A stretch of DNA of 64,000 nucleotides, taken from assembly GCA_948567375.1 (NCBI GenBank), contig OX419759.1, forward strand, positions 37,042,593-37,106,592, given 5' to 3'. Positions 20,201-31,750 of the stretch are shown here, piece after piece. Both the position numbers and the translations under genes were made by a program. The notes under the pieces were generated by a model. It saw nothing but the letters and a program-made list of their open reading frames with translations, did no database searches and was not told the origin of the DNA. Numbering within the stretch: position 1 is the stretch's first letter; each line of letters begins with the position of its first letter. The DNA is from Lunularia cruciata. Its lineage: Eukaryota; Streptophyta; Marchantiopsida; Lunulariales; Lunulariaceae.

Positions 20201-23200
20201 TCTTCCCTCCATAATGTGTAGGTTTACGTTAGCGGTCACGTTCATATGCTATACTCAAAGGTAGATCACATCATTATTTAATAGAGAAAGTTACATCTCT
20301 CGTTAGATCGGTAGATGCGCTCATGATTAGCCTGAGGTTGTTTGTCTCGAGGTAACATTCGTGTCAAGATACTTTCAAGATTTGTCTGTCTCTAAAAGTG
20401 ACCCTGTTCTCTGATATACATATTGCACTAGGTTCTAGGATTTGAGCAATCTTCTCGTTAAGAAAAGTACATCCTGCTCTATCATATGATGTGCAATCTC
20501 GAAGTGCATCACAGATGAAGATATGCTGGGCCAGGAGTCTTGCATGCATGAATGTTTGCAGCAATATCTGACCATCAGTAAAGAAAAATCGTTGATTGTT
20601 AAGCGATACTCTAGCAGAAGTTCATATTGCCGGAGTTTGATTTATTGGCAAGAGGGACCGCCCGGTTTGCCTACTCTTCCATTAACCGACTAGCTGATTC
20701 AGATGACTCATTTTATCAATTCATGATTGAGACTTTCAAAAGTCGCACAACTTTCAAAGGTTGGATATATACACCACACGGTCAATAAAGGTCCTGGAGA
20801 TGACAAAAGACCTCGAGTAAAGCTTTGTCGCTGTGTAGTAATGAAGCTAACCGTGACTTTCTCGAATGAAATTAGCTCAGGTGTCTGAATGCTGACAATG
20901 TCTAGTCTCTCGCTCCCACCAGACTTGCTCTTTGTAATACAAGTCGGTAGTTCTGAGTGTGAGAACGGTATTCAACAGAAAGTCTTTGTGCAACACTGTA
21001 CGCGATTTTTCCTTCCTTAACATAAGCCAATTGCATGACAGGGAAGATGAAGGACGAGGTGCAGAGGGCATGGAAGCACGTATCGCTTTGCATGCATGCA
21101 CTAGGCTCATAGTTACCAATTTGACAGCAAATTGGAAGAAATTGAGACTTAGGTTATAATGTTAGCTATAGGACTGAGATGAGAGATGAAAATATAGGGA
21201 AGAGGTTAAGAGATGTGGGTAACGAGAGTTACTGTGCAGTTACAGACTACGTCTGTAGGTCATCATTCATTCATTTACTTTCCTCTAGCAGAGCAGATCC
21301 TCACATGGTGGGTCTGAAGGTTCAGCAGTTCAGTGTGTACTGGTACAATGTTACCTGCATTTCCTTTGTACCGAAGCCTTTACCTCGCTCACCCACCCGC
21401 TCTCTTTCAGACGCCCTCGACGCATGCATATCATCCTTTGCTTGCCTGTCCACCCGCGTGGGAACTGTTAAACCAACCCAAATTTATGTGCCATTGTATA
21501 CTTTTCACTGGATGAGGCAGCAAAAATCGGGCGTAAGCTCTTGCAGACAAAGAATCCAATCGAAACATATGTTTTCAGCTCCTTTGGTTCAGGTAATGGC
21601 CGGTATGTTAGTGCAGAGCAATAGATGAATAAATGGATAAGCAAATATTGCAGAGAGCGACCGACGGATACTGAATCAGGTATAACAACTCTCTTCTTCC
21701 ACCACTTGAGGAACAGTCTTCGATCTTGTCACGGTGGTTGGTTCGTAGGTTCTCTGGTTGAAACCTCTACTCGTCTTCGTGGGGCTTGGGATTGGGTTGC
21801 GGCTGCTGAGGAGCTAGGCAAACAGAGTTACAGGAGTCCAACCTTTCAGGTGGCTTCTGTTGCCTGGCTAGAATTTGTCTCTAAAGAGGTGAGAGACTGA
21901 GGAGTTCGTCTGTAGGGAGCTGCAAGACAATATCATCAAGTTCATCATGAAGGCTTTGAGTAGGCTGGATTGCCATGTCGTTAAGAGCAGCTAAAACCAA
22001 ACGAACGCGGTGTGCATGATGATAGTATACCCAAGGCCGACTCGTCCAGACAAAGCTGCCCCAGTGCTGGGTGAATGTCAGTGAGATCAATGCCTCCTCT
22101 ACCCTCGTATTCTGTGAGACTCCTCAATAGGCTAAGTTGGGTTCTGAAAAGGTGAACATGCCCCGTGAATTGAAATCTCCAGTATTCTTATATGCTCGCA
22201 AGAAGCGATTCTGCTCTTCCTCTAAATCGCAAGAAGTTTGTAGTTCTCTGCGGAAAGCCAAAATGCTTCCTGCCCCTTTTGAGAGGTATGATAAGTTATC
22301 CTTTCATGTTGACAGCTTCTGCTCTAACTTACTCCAATTCGACAAACGTATCAAAACATTAGCAGAGTGATCTTACTTGCAAACCTCGAGCATCAACTAA
22401 TATTTCTGTTAGTTGTTCTTTCTTTATTTCTATTCACTAATCTGAAGGTAGTGACCCTGAAATGGTTCCTATGTACTTGTATGGCATATGTTTGTGCTAG
22501 AAAGCATTCGTCAAATACAAGTCTGAGAACTAATGGCCGATACACCCATTTAAGCAGGAATCTGCATCGCAGACCAAGTCCCACCTGGTAAATGAGATAC
22601 AGACAGAAAAACAAATGTAAAGTAAAGCTCTCGCTCTCCGGTCCTACAATAGGACACTAGGAAAGAAATCCATGGCCAGAAATCCACTCTGTTCTTGAGA
22701 GGACTGTCAATCATAATTTCGTCCCACAGGCTCTCTGATACTTCCCTAATCTTTTAGATAGTAGCTATGAATGGTCCGAAAACTTGCACCCCTGATCCAC
22801 TCGATTTAAGACAGCGAAAAATCATGATCCTTAGCATAAGTGTTTCAAGAACTGTCTTCGAACTGCGAATCCCATCGGTCAATCTGGAATTATACCAAGA
22901 ATTATAAGTCTAGTCAAAGGAGGATATTGATCATCTTTCCCATAACTCACCAGAGCAATAAGTAGTCAGGCATGTCTCCGGATCTCATATTGTAAACTTC
23001 GATTTGTGAACGGCAGTGGATCTTACTTGTGGGCTGAGATTAACTTTCCTTCTTACGCCTTAAATTTTGTTTACTCCAAGCTCTTCCAAACTGAACTGGT
23101 CAGTTGTTGGCGCCTTTGAGAAGGTGGCTTCCAAAGCACTCTACAGCTGATAATGCTCTTGTCATGAACGCAAGTATTCTGGGGCACTCGAGCTTTTACC

Positions 23201-24923
23201 TACCAAACACTCACTCCGTGCAATTTACATCGGTCAACTGGTTCACGTTTCCATAATGGGTCGGTCCTTTAAGTACCTAGTATGATGTTCATTGTTAGGG
23301 CTCTCAAGCTTAGACGTTGAGGGTACATCAGATAATTGGAACTAGGAGCCTTTCAGGATACGTTAGCTGATGGCAGCCCTTCGTCATTCGAATGGTACTC
23401 ATGGAGTTCAATCGAACAGAAGACTGTAGTTGTCGAGAACTGTAATAGATTCTGAAAGGTGTGATGCCTGTGAAATTCGTCCTTGTAGAAAGTTCTTAGA
23501 GGGACGTCAACAGCGGTAGACGTGACAGAAAAGGAGCTCCTCAATGATAGCATTTCTGATCGCCGTTCTCAGAAGCCACATGTGCTCATGATGAAGCGAT
23601 ACACTAGGCTGAACTGGTCTCTCTCCGGTGATAAAGTTGCAGATGTCCAAGAAACTGACGAGGCAAGATATCCAATGTCGACTGCACTAGTGCGTTAGAT
23701 GATTGCTGCTTAAGCTGAATACATCCTAGGGTTTACGGCACCTTGTCCAAGGAAGTGTACAACAGGCTCGATTTGTCTAGCAGGCACCAAACGGGTAAGG
23801 GTAGGCATATTATTCAGACCATTTAAACTTTTGATAATCGTAAGCCCATTCTTCCGAAATCCCCCGTCATTGTTTCTTCCAGGTGGTAACATCCTACACC
23901 TCACCATCTCCAATTAGCTATGTCAAAATCCCACCAGATGCCCTCGTTTTATATTCAACGATAATATCGTCGGCATTGTCAAGTATATGCTGTTCAGCTT
24001 GAAACTTGTGTGCAGTTCCTACTATCAGGTCCATTTGTTGAAACACAGGAATCTTGAGTACACGAAAAGCCTAGCAATAATGGGATCTACAGGTCACCGG
24101 CCCAAGTGCTCCTAGCCAGCGACATATTGTAAATAGATATCGCAAAGGTTGTACAGAAGCTTAAGTGACTGGAGTGGATGCAACTTCTTGAAACTGGGGA
24201 CAAACTATCCCTAGACTAGGAGTACTGATTGCACATGATCTAGGGGGAGACGATGCTACAGGGATCTGAATGTTTGCAGATCACCTGTTCTGTGGAGCCC
24301 CGTGAAGATTCACCCATATAAGCAGAGCTGCAGTTTTGGGAGAGTAATCTAACCATCTCACAGATAATGGCTCTCTGACATGTGTAGTCTGGCTAAAGGA
24401 ATTATTTGCCATAGAAAAATATGCAACTTTGTACTTGGCACCGGATACTGCACGACACAATGAGACCACCGAACCCGCACTAAGTGCCGTCAGACGCATC
24501 AGGAGATGTTAAAGGTCCATGTAGCTGTCCAGGTACTCTGTAGCTGAGTTCAAGCAGAATAGCCCTACCGAAATACCAAGGTTTTAATAACATCATGCCA
24601 GGCTCTTCGAGTGATATGGCTTTACCCGAACCATTTAATCAAGACCTTCCCTCGCTAAACATCGAAGATGTAAAGAACACTATCAATTAGCATCTAACTA
24701 CGCACGGCTACAAAGCAGGTAATTTTTCACATGTGCTTTTCACCCTTGCCATTGTTATCGTCTTCGATAAATCAGAAATCTTAAGATTCATAGATCCAGA
24801 AACTTGATTCTCCACTTACAGAGTGAGTCTATATTACAAAAGTACGGTTCATCGACGGACAGAAGTGGAAGAGAATGTGAGTGTGCTCTGCGTGTGGGTT
24901 TCTGTTTCCCTATAAAAGCAACC
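17212..24923. other. CpG-rich island, no identifiable gene before cofactor A
   Basis: Unlike the flanking repeats, CpG is common here (for example CGATCGATTT near 19430), which suggests low DNA methylation and gene space. There are no transposon proteins. Frames are short. Stretches with some coding character and nearby splice-like signals occur at 21750-21891 (plus; acceptor TTCGTAG, donor GAG/GTGAGA), 21896-21999 (minus; TTGGTTTTAG acceptor, ending DELLSLSPL) and 22137-22370 (plus). I could not match any of them to a protein family. A short local duplication containing ATGTCGAAAG is at 19430-19560. Confidence 0.45.
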
Positions 24924-25576
24924 TCAAGCAACCTCAAAGAGAGGCTGCACGTCCGAGATGAGCTGTTTGGCAATGGTAACGTCTTCCCCTTCTGCAGACT
25001 CCTCCTCCGCAGAGGCCTGCAGTACAGTCACGAATTTCAGACCTTCTAACAACGATTGATGTTTAATGAAGTACACAGAGAAGCTCATTTAGCCATTGAA
25101 CTCGATCCCAAAAGAAAACGAGATCACAGGGACTAGGATTAACTCGAAGCTGGCAGAAGCTACAGTCAAACACCACTTACTAGGGCGGTCTCCAAATTCG
25201 CAAGAGCACTTTCCAATCGCTTCCTGCAGTCTGGAACCATCATCTTGGACTCTGCTAGAACGTTTTCCTGTTCATGAAACAATTACAGTGTTAACACAAT
25301 GCAGAGCTCTTCTAAATTTGAAAGTGCATTTCAACACAATGCCGAGTACAAAACAGCACCAGAAAAGTAATCAAACTCAAATTTGCGATCTTGCGAAAGA
25401 TCGGGGCATGCGAAGACCTGCTGTTTTATATCGTGTGCGTCAGCATTGCTGTCCTTCATATTCTGCGTCTTAGCACCCTCCCGCTCCACTTCGGTTTCAT
25501 ACGAGTGAAGCTCCTTCAGCACTCGCCGACAGATCCCGGTTTTGATCTTCAACGCCTTCAATGTTGCCGACGCCAT
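24924..25576 (-). CDS. TFCA: Tubulin-folding cofactor A (tubulin-specific chaperone A), three exons
   Basis: Cofactor A binds beta-tubulin in the cytosol during alpha/beta-tubulin dimer assembly. The exons are 25418-25576 (53 codons, start MASATLKALKIKTG), 25181-25267 (29 codons, ENVLAESKMMVPDCRKRLES) and 24924-25016 (30 codons plus TGA, ending SDVQPLFEVA). The sum is 339 bp, or 112 aa, close to the usual plant length. Introns of 150 and 164 bp have GT-AG ends (CAG/GTCTTC, CTA/GTAAGT, acceptors AACAG and TGCAG), and all junctions fall between codons. Family hallmarks IKTG..R.LKE, DIKQQ and ESKMMVPDCRKRLE are present. No stops or frameshifts occur. Leu/Glu/Lys-rich helices fit the three-helix bundle of the family. 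It is the only clearly functional host gene in the window. Confidence 0.95.
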
Positions 25577-26047
25577 TGTGGTTCTTGATACACTACTATA
25601 CTTCAGACAACCGAGGCACAATTACAACCAGTAAGTCTTCGTCCTCGTTATTTTTCGTCTCCACTCGATCAATGCATCAATGCGATTGCAAACTCAATCC
25701 TCCACTGCAATTAAATCAACGTCTAATCCCGGAATGAACTCAACCATGCCCACAAAGATGTTTGTTGATTCAACCAGACCCCAAGGTTCGGGAAAGACTC
25801 GACCGCACCAAAGCAAGTTCGCGCATCGGTCATAGATGGCACATGTGTCCACCAATTTTACTGATATCAAGTCGCAACGAGCAGACGTGTCTTGCAACGT
25901 TGTTATGTGGTAACATGACGCGGATTATGTTTTGGTGACATGGACGATGCACCGCGCGTCCGGTTACTCCCTACACCGCTTTCCAGCATTGGAGCAGAAT
26001 GCTGGTCACTGAGCGGACCCCAATTTTACAAGAACAGGAGAGAAGAA
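25577..26047. other. 5' flank of cofactor A gene
   Basis: This is the presumed promoter and 5' untranslated region for the minus-strand gene. It is CpG-rich. No clear TATA box or second gene is seen. A 67-codon frame at 25694-25897 (minus) has no recognised homology. Confidence 0.5.
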
Positions 26048-26144
26048 GGCGACCGCGTAGGAAAACCTAAGGATGGGAAGACCCCATCAACCCGTACAAG
26101 GGAGAGAAAAAAAAGTAACATGGGGCTAAGCCCCAATAGAGTCT
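26048..26144 (-). repeat. ~95-bp direct repeat, right copy (probable LINE 3' tail)
   Basis: The partner of 17119-17211. Read on the minus strand it contains GGGGCTTAGCCCC, which can form a small hairpin, and an eight-T run. Its position just past the LINE coding region suggests a LINE 3' untranslated end. Confidence 0.6.
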
Positions 26145-26302
26145 ATATGAGAAATCTGCCCTCCTGCAACTAAGATATCTGAGCTATGCAAGTAGAACAG
26201 TCTACGCACAATTGGAGCATCCGAAGAAATATCACCTAATGTGATTGCTCTCCTATGGATTGCACTAGCCACTACCCTTGTAGAGCAATGTACACACGTT
26301 GT

Positions 26303-27045
26303 CTAAAATATACTACAAAGTATGAGAGTGAGTGGTACCCCTTGACGCCTAACATGATAAGCTCTCGTGCACTCCTTGACAAAGGTGTCAAATGCTGTAT
26401 CCATCGCTCCATATAACTCCAAGGCTAGAGGAACAAAGAGTTGACCTCGCTGCATGCCCCTATACTTGGAGACCTTGCGACCTGGTGCTGCATTCGCTGC
26501 CCATCCAGGGGGATGGGTAATCATTTCCTCCAAAACTGTATCTCACATAGGGTCCATAACCACGACATCTGCTACTATCACCTGATCATCTTGGACCAAA
26601 TATAAGTTTGCCCTGACACGTGTCGTCTACAAAGCATACAAACGCTCCATCCAAGCCAAGTATCCACTCTCTCGTGCCATAGCAAACACTATGTCCCTAA
26701 TGGCATCATGGGTAGCTACCCTCTATCCTCCAAAAAGACACCGTGTCATGTGGACTACTGCTGCATCTAGTGTAGAACCACACTCACAAGTGAGTAATGA
26801 AGATGCGGATGGGTGGACCACACCTAGGCGAAACTTCATCGCTGTAGAGAGAGTAATGGTGCGAGTTGGAATGCCCTAATGCACGGTCTAGCTAGGATCC
26901 AAGAGCCTACACCCTTGCCAGAGCAAGAGCAAAGATGTGCTCTAGTAGCATGAGGAATGGACGAGTTGACTAAGAGAGAATGTAGCGTATGTTCACATTG
27001 TCGCTCCATCAAGGAAGAATGTAAACCTCTAGTCCAATCTGACAA
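26303..27045 (-). pseudogene. LINE C-terminal region: CCHC motif and restriction-like endonuclease
   Basis: The CCHC motif reads CECGSTLDAAVVHMTRC (C-x-C-x10-H-x3-C) at about 26760-26810. RDIVFAMARESG follows. The endonuclease segment reads LYLVQDDQVIVADVVVMDP, where the family has R/K-P-D ... D-V; the aspartate of the first motif is asparagine (RAN). Then come EEMITHPPGWAANAAPG and the tail LALELYGAMDTAFDTFVKEC. Stops interrupt at about 26720, 26630 and 26550. This nuclease would nick the target DNA to prime reverse transcription. Confidence 0.8.
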
Positions 27046-27099
27046 TAGTGAAGCAAAAGGTAGAAAATCCTCTTGTGCTTGAGGAGATAGAACATCTCT

Positions 27100-28632
27100 T
27101 GTCTATTGCAATAACACCTGGAGAGAAAAGGATCCTCCCTCCACCTCTTTCACATAAGTCTCTAAAATTGGCCTATCAGCAACCACAAAACAAGAGGAAA
27201 GTAGGGGTGACGAGAGAGCACAACTACCCAAAAATGCTATAGGTGTCGTCTCCTCTATAGATAGCAAGCCAACCCCACCACATGAGATCGGCAAAGCCAT
27301 CTGTCTACGTTCCAAATCCCTTGTCACACACTCAAAAGTCCATGGTCCAATAATATTACCAAAGACTCCCGTAATCCTCCTATCAGATGCTCTCAGATGT
27401 GAAAGGTAGGACAATGAGTGAGGAATTGCACGGATGAGGTAGGATGGTTGACGAGCAATACTGGAGGAGAGTATACTAAATGCCACCTATGGGTCTCCTA
27501 GTAACGGAAGGTCATCCACATAGAGAACATCCTCTACAAGGGCAGCATCTAAGAAGCGTGTGACAAAATCCTCCAATCCTACTGGCACTCCGCAAACGCA
27601 AAGTCCATCTATGGATGTGATACACCCCTTTGGAAGCTCAAGGTGGGGAATGATACCTAAAGGGGACCATGCCCTACACTTTGACACCTTGACTCTCAAG
27701 CCTACTAGATGTAGCTCGATAGTCAAGTAGTCAAAGGCCTATCTAATCTGATCTATAGAGCCTATGATGTGTGTATCATTTGCCAAGGAGGGAAATACAC
27801 AACCTGGCATAGCCAAAGTAGTAGATAAGAGAGCTCTAAAGTGAGCTATGGCAAATAAAGGTCCCCCCAAAGGATCTCCCTGACGTGTACCAATAGCTGA
27901 CTCCAAGACGGTGACTCCCTCTTGTGAACCACCATGCTGGTAGTAAAGAGAAGCATGAGAGCCATAAAAAGACTGCACAAAAGGAATGAGACTTGCCAAG
28001 GATCCACCAGCCTCCCTAAGCTCTCTAAAGATGGATGCCTGTGAGACACTATTAAAAGTGTTCTCAACATCCATTTGTAGGACGATCCACTCCAGATGGA
28101 TATCTAGGAGTGCTCTAATGCCTAAAGATATAGCCTCACATCCTCCAGGTGTAGCTATTCCAAATTGATGTGGACTGAGGTGCTGTCAAAAGTGAGAAAG
28201 ATGCTGAAGGATAATGGTACGATTGACCAAACGGAAAAAGATCTCTCCAATAGCAATCGGTCTAATGCCCCCCATGTCCTTTTCCATCACAAGGAGTCAA
28301 CTAGCACCTAACACCCAACTAAAAGTCATAAAAATGTCTCCTCTTGTTATTGCTACAACCACCTGAAGCAACTTGGTAAAACCATTAGAAGGATCATCTG
28401 CTTGGAAGCAATCTTTAAGGTGCTCATAAACCATCCTTGACAAGCCTCTTGAGGAAATGCAAGGGGCAATGCACATTGCTTGTGCAAATAGCAACCTATC
28501 AAGACATAAAGGTTGCTCAGGTTGATAATCTAGGACCTCTAATGGTAGTCCCTCTACTGCTATAGGATGTAGTGAGCATAAGGAAGAGATAGTCTCATCA
28601 GTAGGACTCGCCATAGACAAAGGGTGTAGCAC
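27100..28632 (-). pseudogene. LINE reverse transcriptase and thumb region
   Basis: Motifs in order: GGIRPIAIGEIFFRLVNRT; QFGIATPGGCEA; motif A LQMDVENTFNSVS; motif B GTRQGDPLGGPLFA; motif C PSLANDTHIIGS, where the usual A-D-D has become A-N-D; and then GLRVKVSKCRAWSP. The thumb-like segment continues to LPISCGGVGLLS near 27290. Stops occur near 28295, 28185, 27737 and 27485. The D-to-N change at the catalytic pair would abolish activity. Confidence 0.88.
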
Positions 28633-28894
28633 TCATCCCGCTCTACTAAACTCTCCCGCTTGACCCAATGTCCTACACCGTTGTAATTGAGTGGACTTTG
28701 TGGTATCCTATGGTGATGTCTGTCTCCTAAATTGTGTACATAACTACTGAATGCATCTAAGTAGGAAGTGACTTTATCAAAAAAATGATTTTCAACGAAA
28801 TAAAAAAAATATAGGTGGAAACTACCCAAGCTAGAGTATGGTAGGGAGCCCTAACAGACTCCTCTTGAAGGGCCGCCCAATCCCTCGCTCAGAA

Positions 28895-29385
28895 TCAACA
28901 AAATCTAGCAGCCACCTCCCCATGCCCCGCACATCCCCCTCTACCATAATGAAGACACCATCGAGGGAGTAAGAGGAGTAGGAACCATGCTAACTTATCC
29001 AAGGAGTCACGTGCCAAATGATCAAGTGGTAGGCAAAAAGCTTGTCTAGCCTCATCATGGAGTGTGCAGTGTAGCCTATGGAATAGACGTGGACATGGAA
29101 AACTAGTCTCAAATAACCCCAAAATGCAATCTGCTTGAGAAGCTAACCACTCCCACGACTCTATCGATATCCCTGGAACAATCAACAAATGGATAGAAGA
29201 AGCATGCATAATCTCGAGTGTCATTGCTGTCGATGTGGTCGTTCGTCTCACGTGGGCATCCCGAGTGGTCCAATCATAGTTCTTGTGCATCCTTCTCACA
29301 TGGGTCCTTACCCCTTGCAAGGTAAAGTGTCGGTGACACACCGGACATGGTGTATCCCAAGTCGCTCTAGGCTACCTCACATAGG
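28895..29385 (-). pseudogene. LINE N-terminal region with C2H2 zinc finger
   Basis: The open frame reads WDTPCPVCHRHFTLQG and continues VRTHVRRMH, a C-x2-C-x11-H-x4-H finger at about 29282-29350. In R2-like LINEs such fingers bind the target site. The rest, to the stop at 28895, is Leu- and His-rich and unrecognised. The frame to the RT is broken. Confidence 0.7.
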
Positions 29386-29399
29386 AAGGTGTAGCTATG

Positions 29400-31310
29400 G
29401 CTAGCACAAAAATAATGATAGAACTAGAAGAACATTGTCTGCATTGCTTTAGACTTGGCCATACCCGTGGTTAGGTAATCCCGCTTATTAACCTCAGTAC
29501 CGGCTGGATGAAAGGAAAGAACTAGTATGCGATGGACCCCAAGAACTGCTCCTTGATAACAAAACGGTCCCGAATTGCAAACGAATGGTAATTCGGAAGC
29601 TAGAGGGGCCAACCGTAAACTCTGACCAATCACCAAAACCGCCTTACGTCCCAATTTGGCTTCGTTTCATGTCTGTCCTTATGCACAATAAAGGTAGAAT
29701 AGAATTTTGCAATTTATATTTTCCAGTTCTCTGTTTTATCTCCTCATGCAGCTATAATTTCTATTTTGTTTTAGTCAAAGAGCGTACATATATCAAAATG
29801 CACCTTTGTGCTCTTTTCACTTGATATAAAAATTTTGTGTACGTATTTGCTATATAATGCATACAAATACAATTTTTTTTGGAATTATTCCATTCTTTGT
29901 CAGCTCTTGTGGACTACTGGCCCAGTCGTTAAGGTAAATGTGGAAAAATTCCTGTAATGTACAAGCTACGAAATATTCCATTCTTTAAAGTGACATTTCA
30001 TTGCAGATTGAGTATAAATACAATCTTTTAGCAAAAGAGATAGTGTGGGAACATAATCTATAATTTGATGATTTTTGAAAGAATGTATCTAAAATAAAGA
30101 ATGACATTAGGTGTGTAAAATTCCCTTTATACTAATAGAATTTTAATCGTATAAAAAACGTTTAATATAGAACTACCAAAAAAATGTATAACATAAATAG
30201 AGATTATTGTTACTCATTAAAAATCCTCCAATTACCAATAAATATTTTCCATAGAAGAAGAGAGATTTCAATCTAAAAACTTTGATAAATAATAAGCAAA
30301 AATAGAAATACAACTTATACCTACAAATATGTAGAGTTTCTAAAGCATATTTATGCTTTGTAAGAAAAAATTTCCATATAAAATTCTAAACAAATAAGCT
30401 CCATGAAAAGTTCTTGGCCTTGATTAAAAACCATTCACTATCTAGTCCTTTTTATTTCTTTGGATATTCAAAAGTATCTATGAATCTCCAACTATTGGAA
30501 AAATTTCTATGAATCGCTTCCTCCAACCATTGGAAAAATTTCTAGAAAAAAACACTACCAACCCAAGCGTTTCTAGCTTTTGCTGCATATTATCTATCAA
30601 AACTCTCTTTGGAATCGTTTTATCATCATCAAAGTATAACTTATGTATATGGGCATGATCTTCGTGATTCAAAATAATTTTCTATGTTTAATCAGTTTTT
30701 GTGCAATCACCTTGCAAATATCTCTTACTATTTTACTTGAATCACCAACACATTAACTAAACCTTGATAGCTTTGTGGCTGTTTAGATATTGTCTTATAT
30801 GGTCATTTACTCTAGCATATTGGGGCGAGAGTAATGTTCTTTACTCTCTCAAAAAACCAAACATACTCCTTACAATATCTACTTATTAGCTCTAAATGGT
30901 ATTGAATATTCATCTCCTCCTCACCGTTCTTAATAAGAAGACTAAAGGGGATAAATAGTTTCACTTACGATTTTACGGACATGATCTCCCAATTGTTAAA
31001 CAAAAGTGATATACTCCAAGCTACTTATTTGACATCAAACTACTTGAGGTGTGTAAGGATATGCTAATTTCTAGTTCCAAGACTAATTGCACCACATTCT
31101 CCATTTGACCTTTCTTATCCAAGTTCTTAATTTCAAATAAGCGTTTAAGCTAACAAAGTTGTTTCTAAGTAACTTCTTTCATTCTCATTACACGATAGAA
31201 GTAATTTTACTCCATCTAGAGGTTTCAAAACCTTGTTTCTGTAGTTCTTTTTCCTCCAAATCAAAGCTTTGCAATCTATCATCTTCAGCTTGAAGTTTTT
31301 GATTCAATAT
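29400..31310. other. AT-rich spacer between LINE and element C2
   Basis: The first 250 bp are CpG-containing and may be LINE 5' sequence. From about 29660 the DNA is AT-rich with only short frames. No recognised gene, RNA or repeat. C2 inserted at its right end, at ATATT (31311-31315). Confidence 0.6.
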
Positions 31311-31315
31311 ATATT

Positions 31316-31750
31316 TGTAAAAGAACAAAACCGAGGAGAGAAATAGGAGAATGGAAACTCACATTGGGACACTTGAATGAGAGAAAACTCCGAATGCCTA
31401 GCATGAGCTTTGGCTTTGGGATTTATAGGTAGCATACAAGGCCCTTGAGAAGCTTCTCAAGAAGCTTCCTCAAGCCACTTTTTTAGAGTGCAAGCCAAGT
31501 TAGCTAGGAAGCTTCTCAAGAAGCTTCCTTCTAGAAGCCGCCTACTTGGCGTGCAAGCTAAGCTAGTTGGAAGCTTCTAGAAGCTACTTACTTAAGGTGC
31601 AAGCTAAGCTAACCGAGAAGCTTCCCAAGAAGCTTCCTAGATACTTTTGGAATATTCAAGGCTACTTTGTCTTATGTGCTATTTCGTAAGCCCAACTACT
31701 TCGTTGCTAAACTCCCGACTAACTTCGTCGCTAAACTCCATATTGTTACA
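31316..31750 (-). repeat. Element C2 3' LTR
   Basis: A 435-bp LTR. TATAAAT is on the minus strand near 31422-31427. A perfect three-unit heat-shock element, GAAgcTTCtaGAA, is at 31570-31582, with further GAAgcTTC dyads around it. The second array seen in the 5' LTR is mutated here (TTttgGAAtaTTC). Confidence 0.92.

Larger units (their letters stand above)
26145..29400 (-). mobile_element. R2/RLE-type LINE (non-LTR retrotransposon), inactive
   Basis: Minus-strand domains appear in the order expected for early-branching LINEs: an N-terminal C2H2 finger (near 29340), reverse transcriptase (28300-27500), a CCHC motif (about 26770) and a restriction-like endonuclease (26600-26300). This differs from plant L1 and RTE LINEs, which have an N-terminal APE endonuclease. 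At least eight in-frame stops or frameshifts and an altered RT active site show it is dead. The 5' boundary is uncertain, with non-coding or unrecognised sequence from about 29400 onward. Confidence 0.85.

Noticed and set aside
21179-21628. 149-codon plus-strand frame
   Set aside because: Composition looks random and no domain is recognisable. It may include untranslated sequence but does not support a gene on its own.
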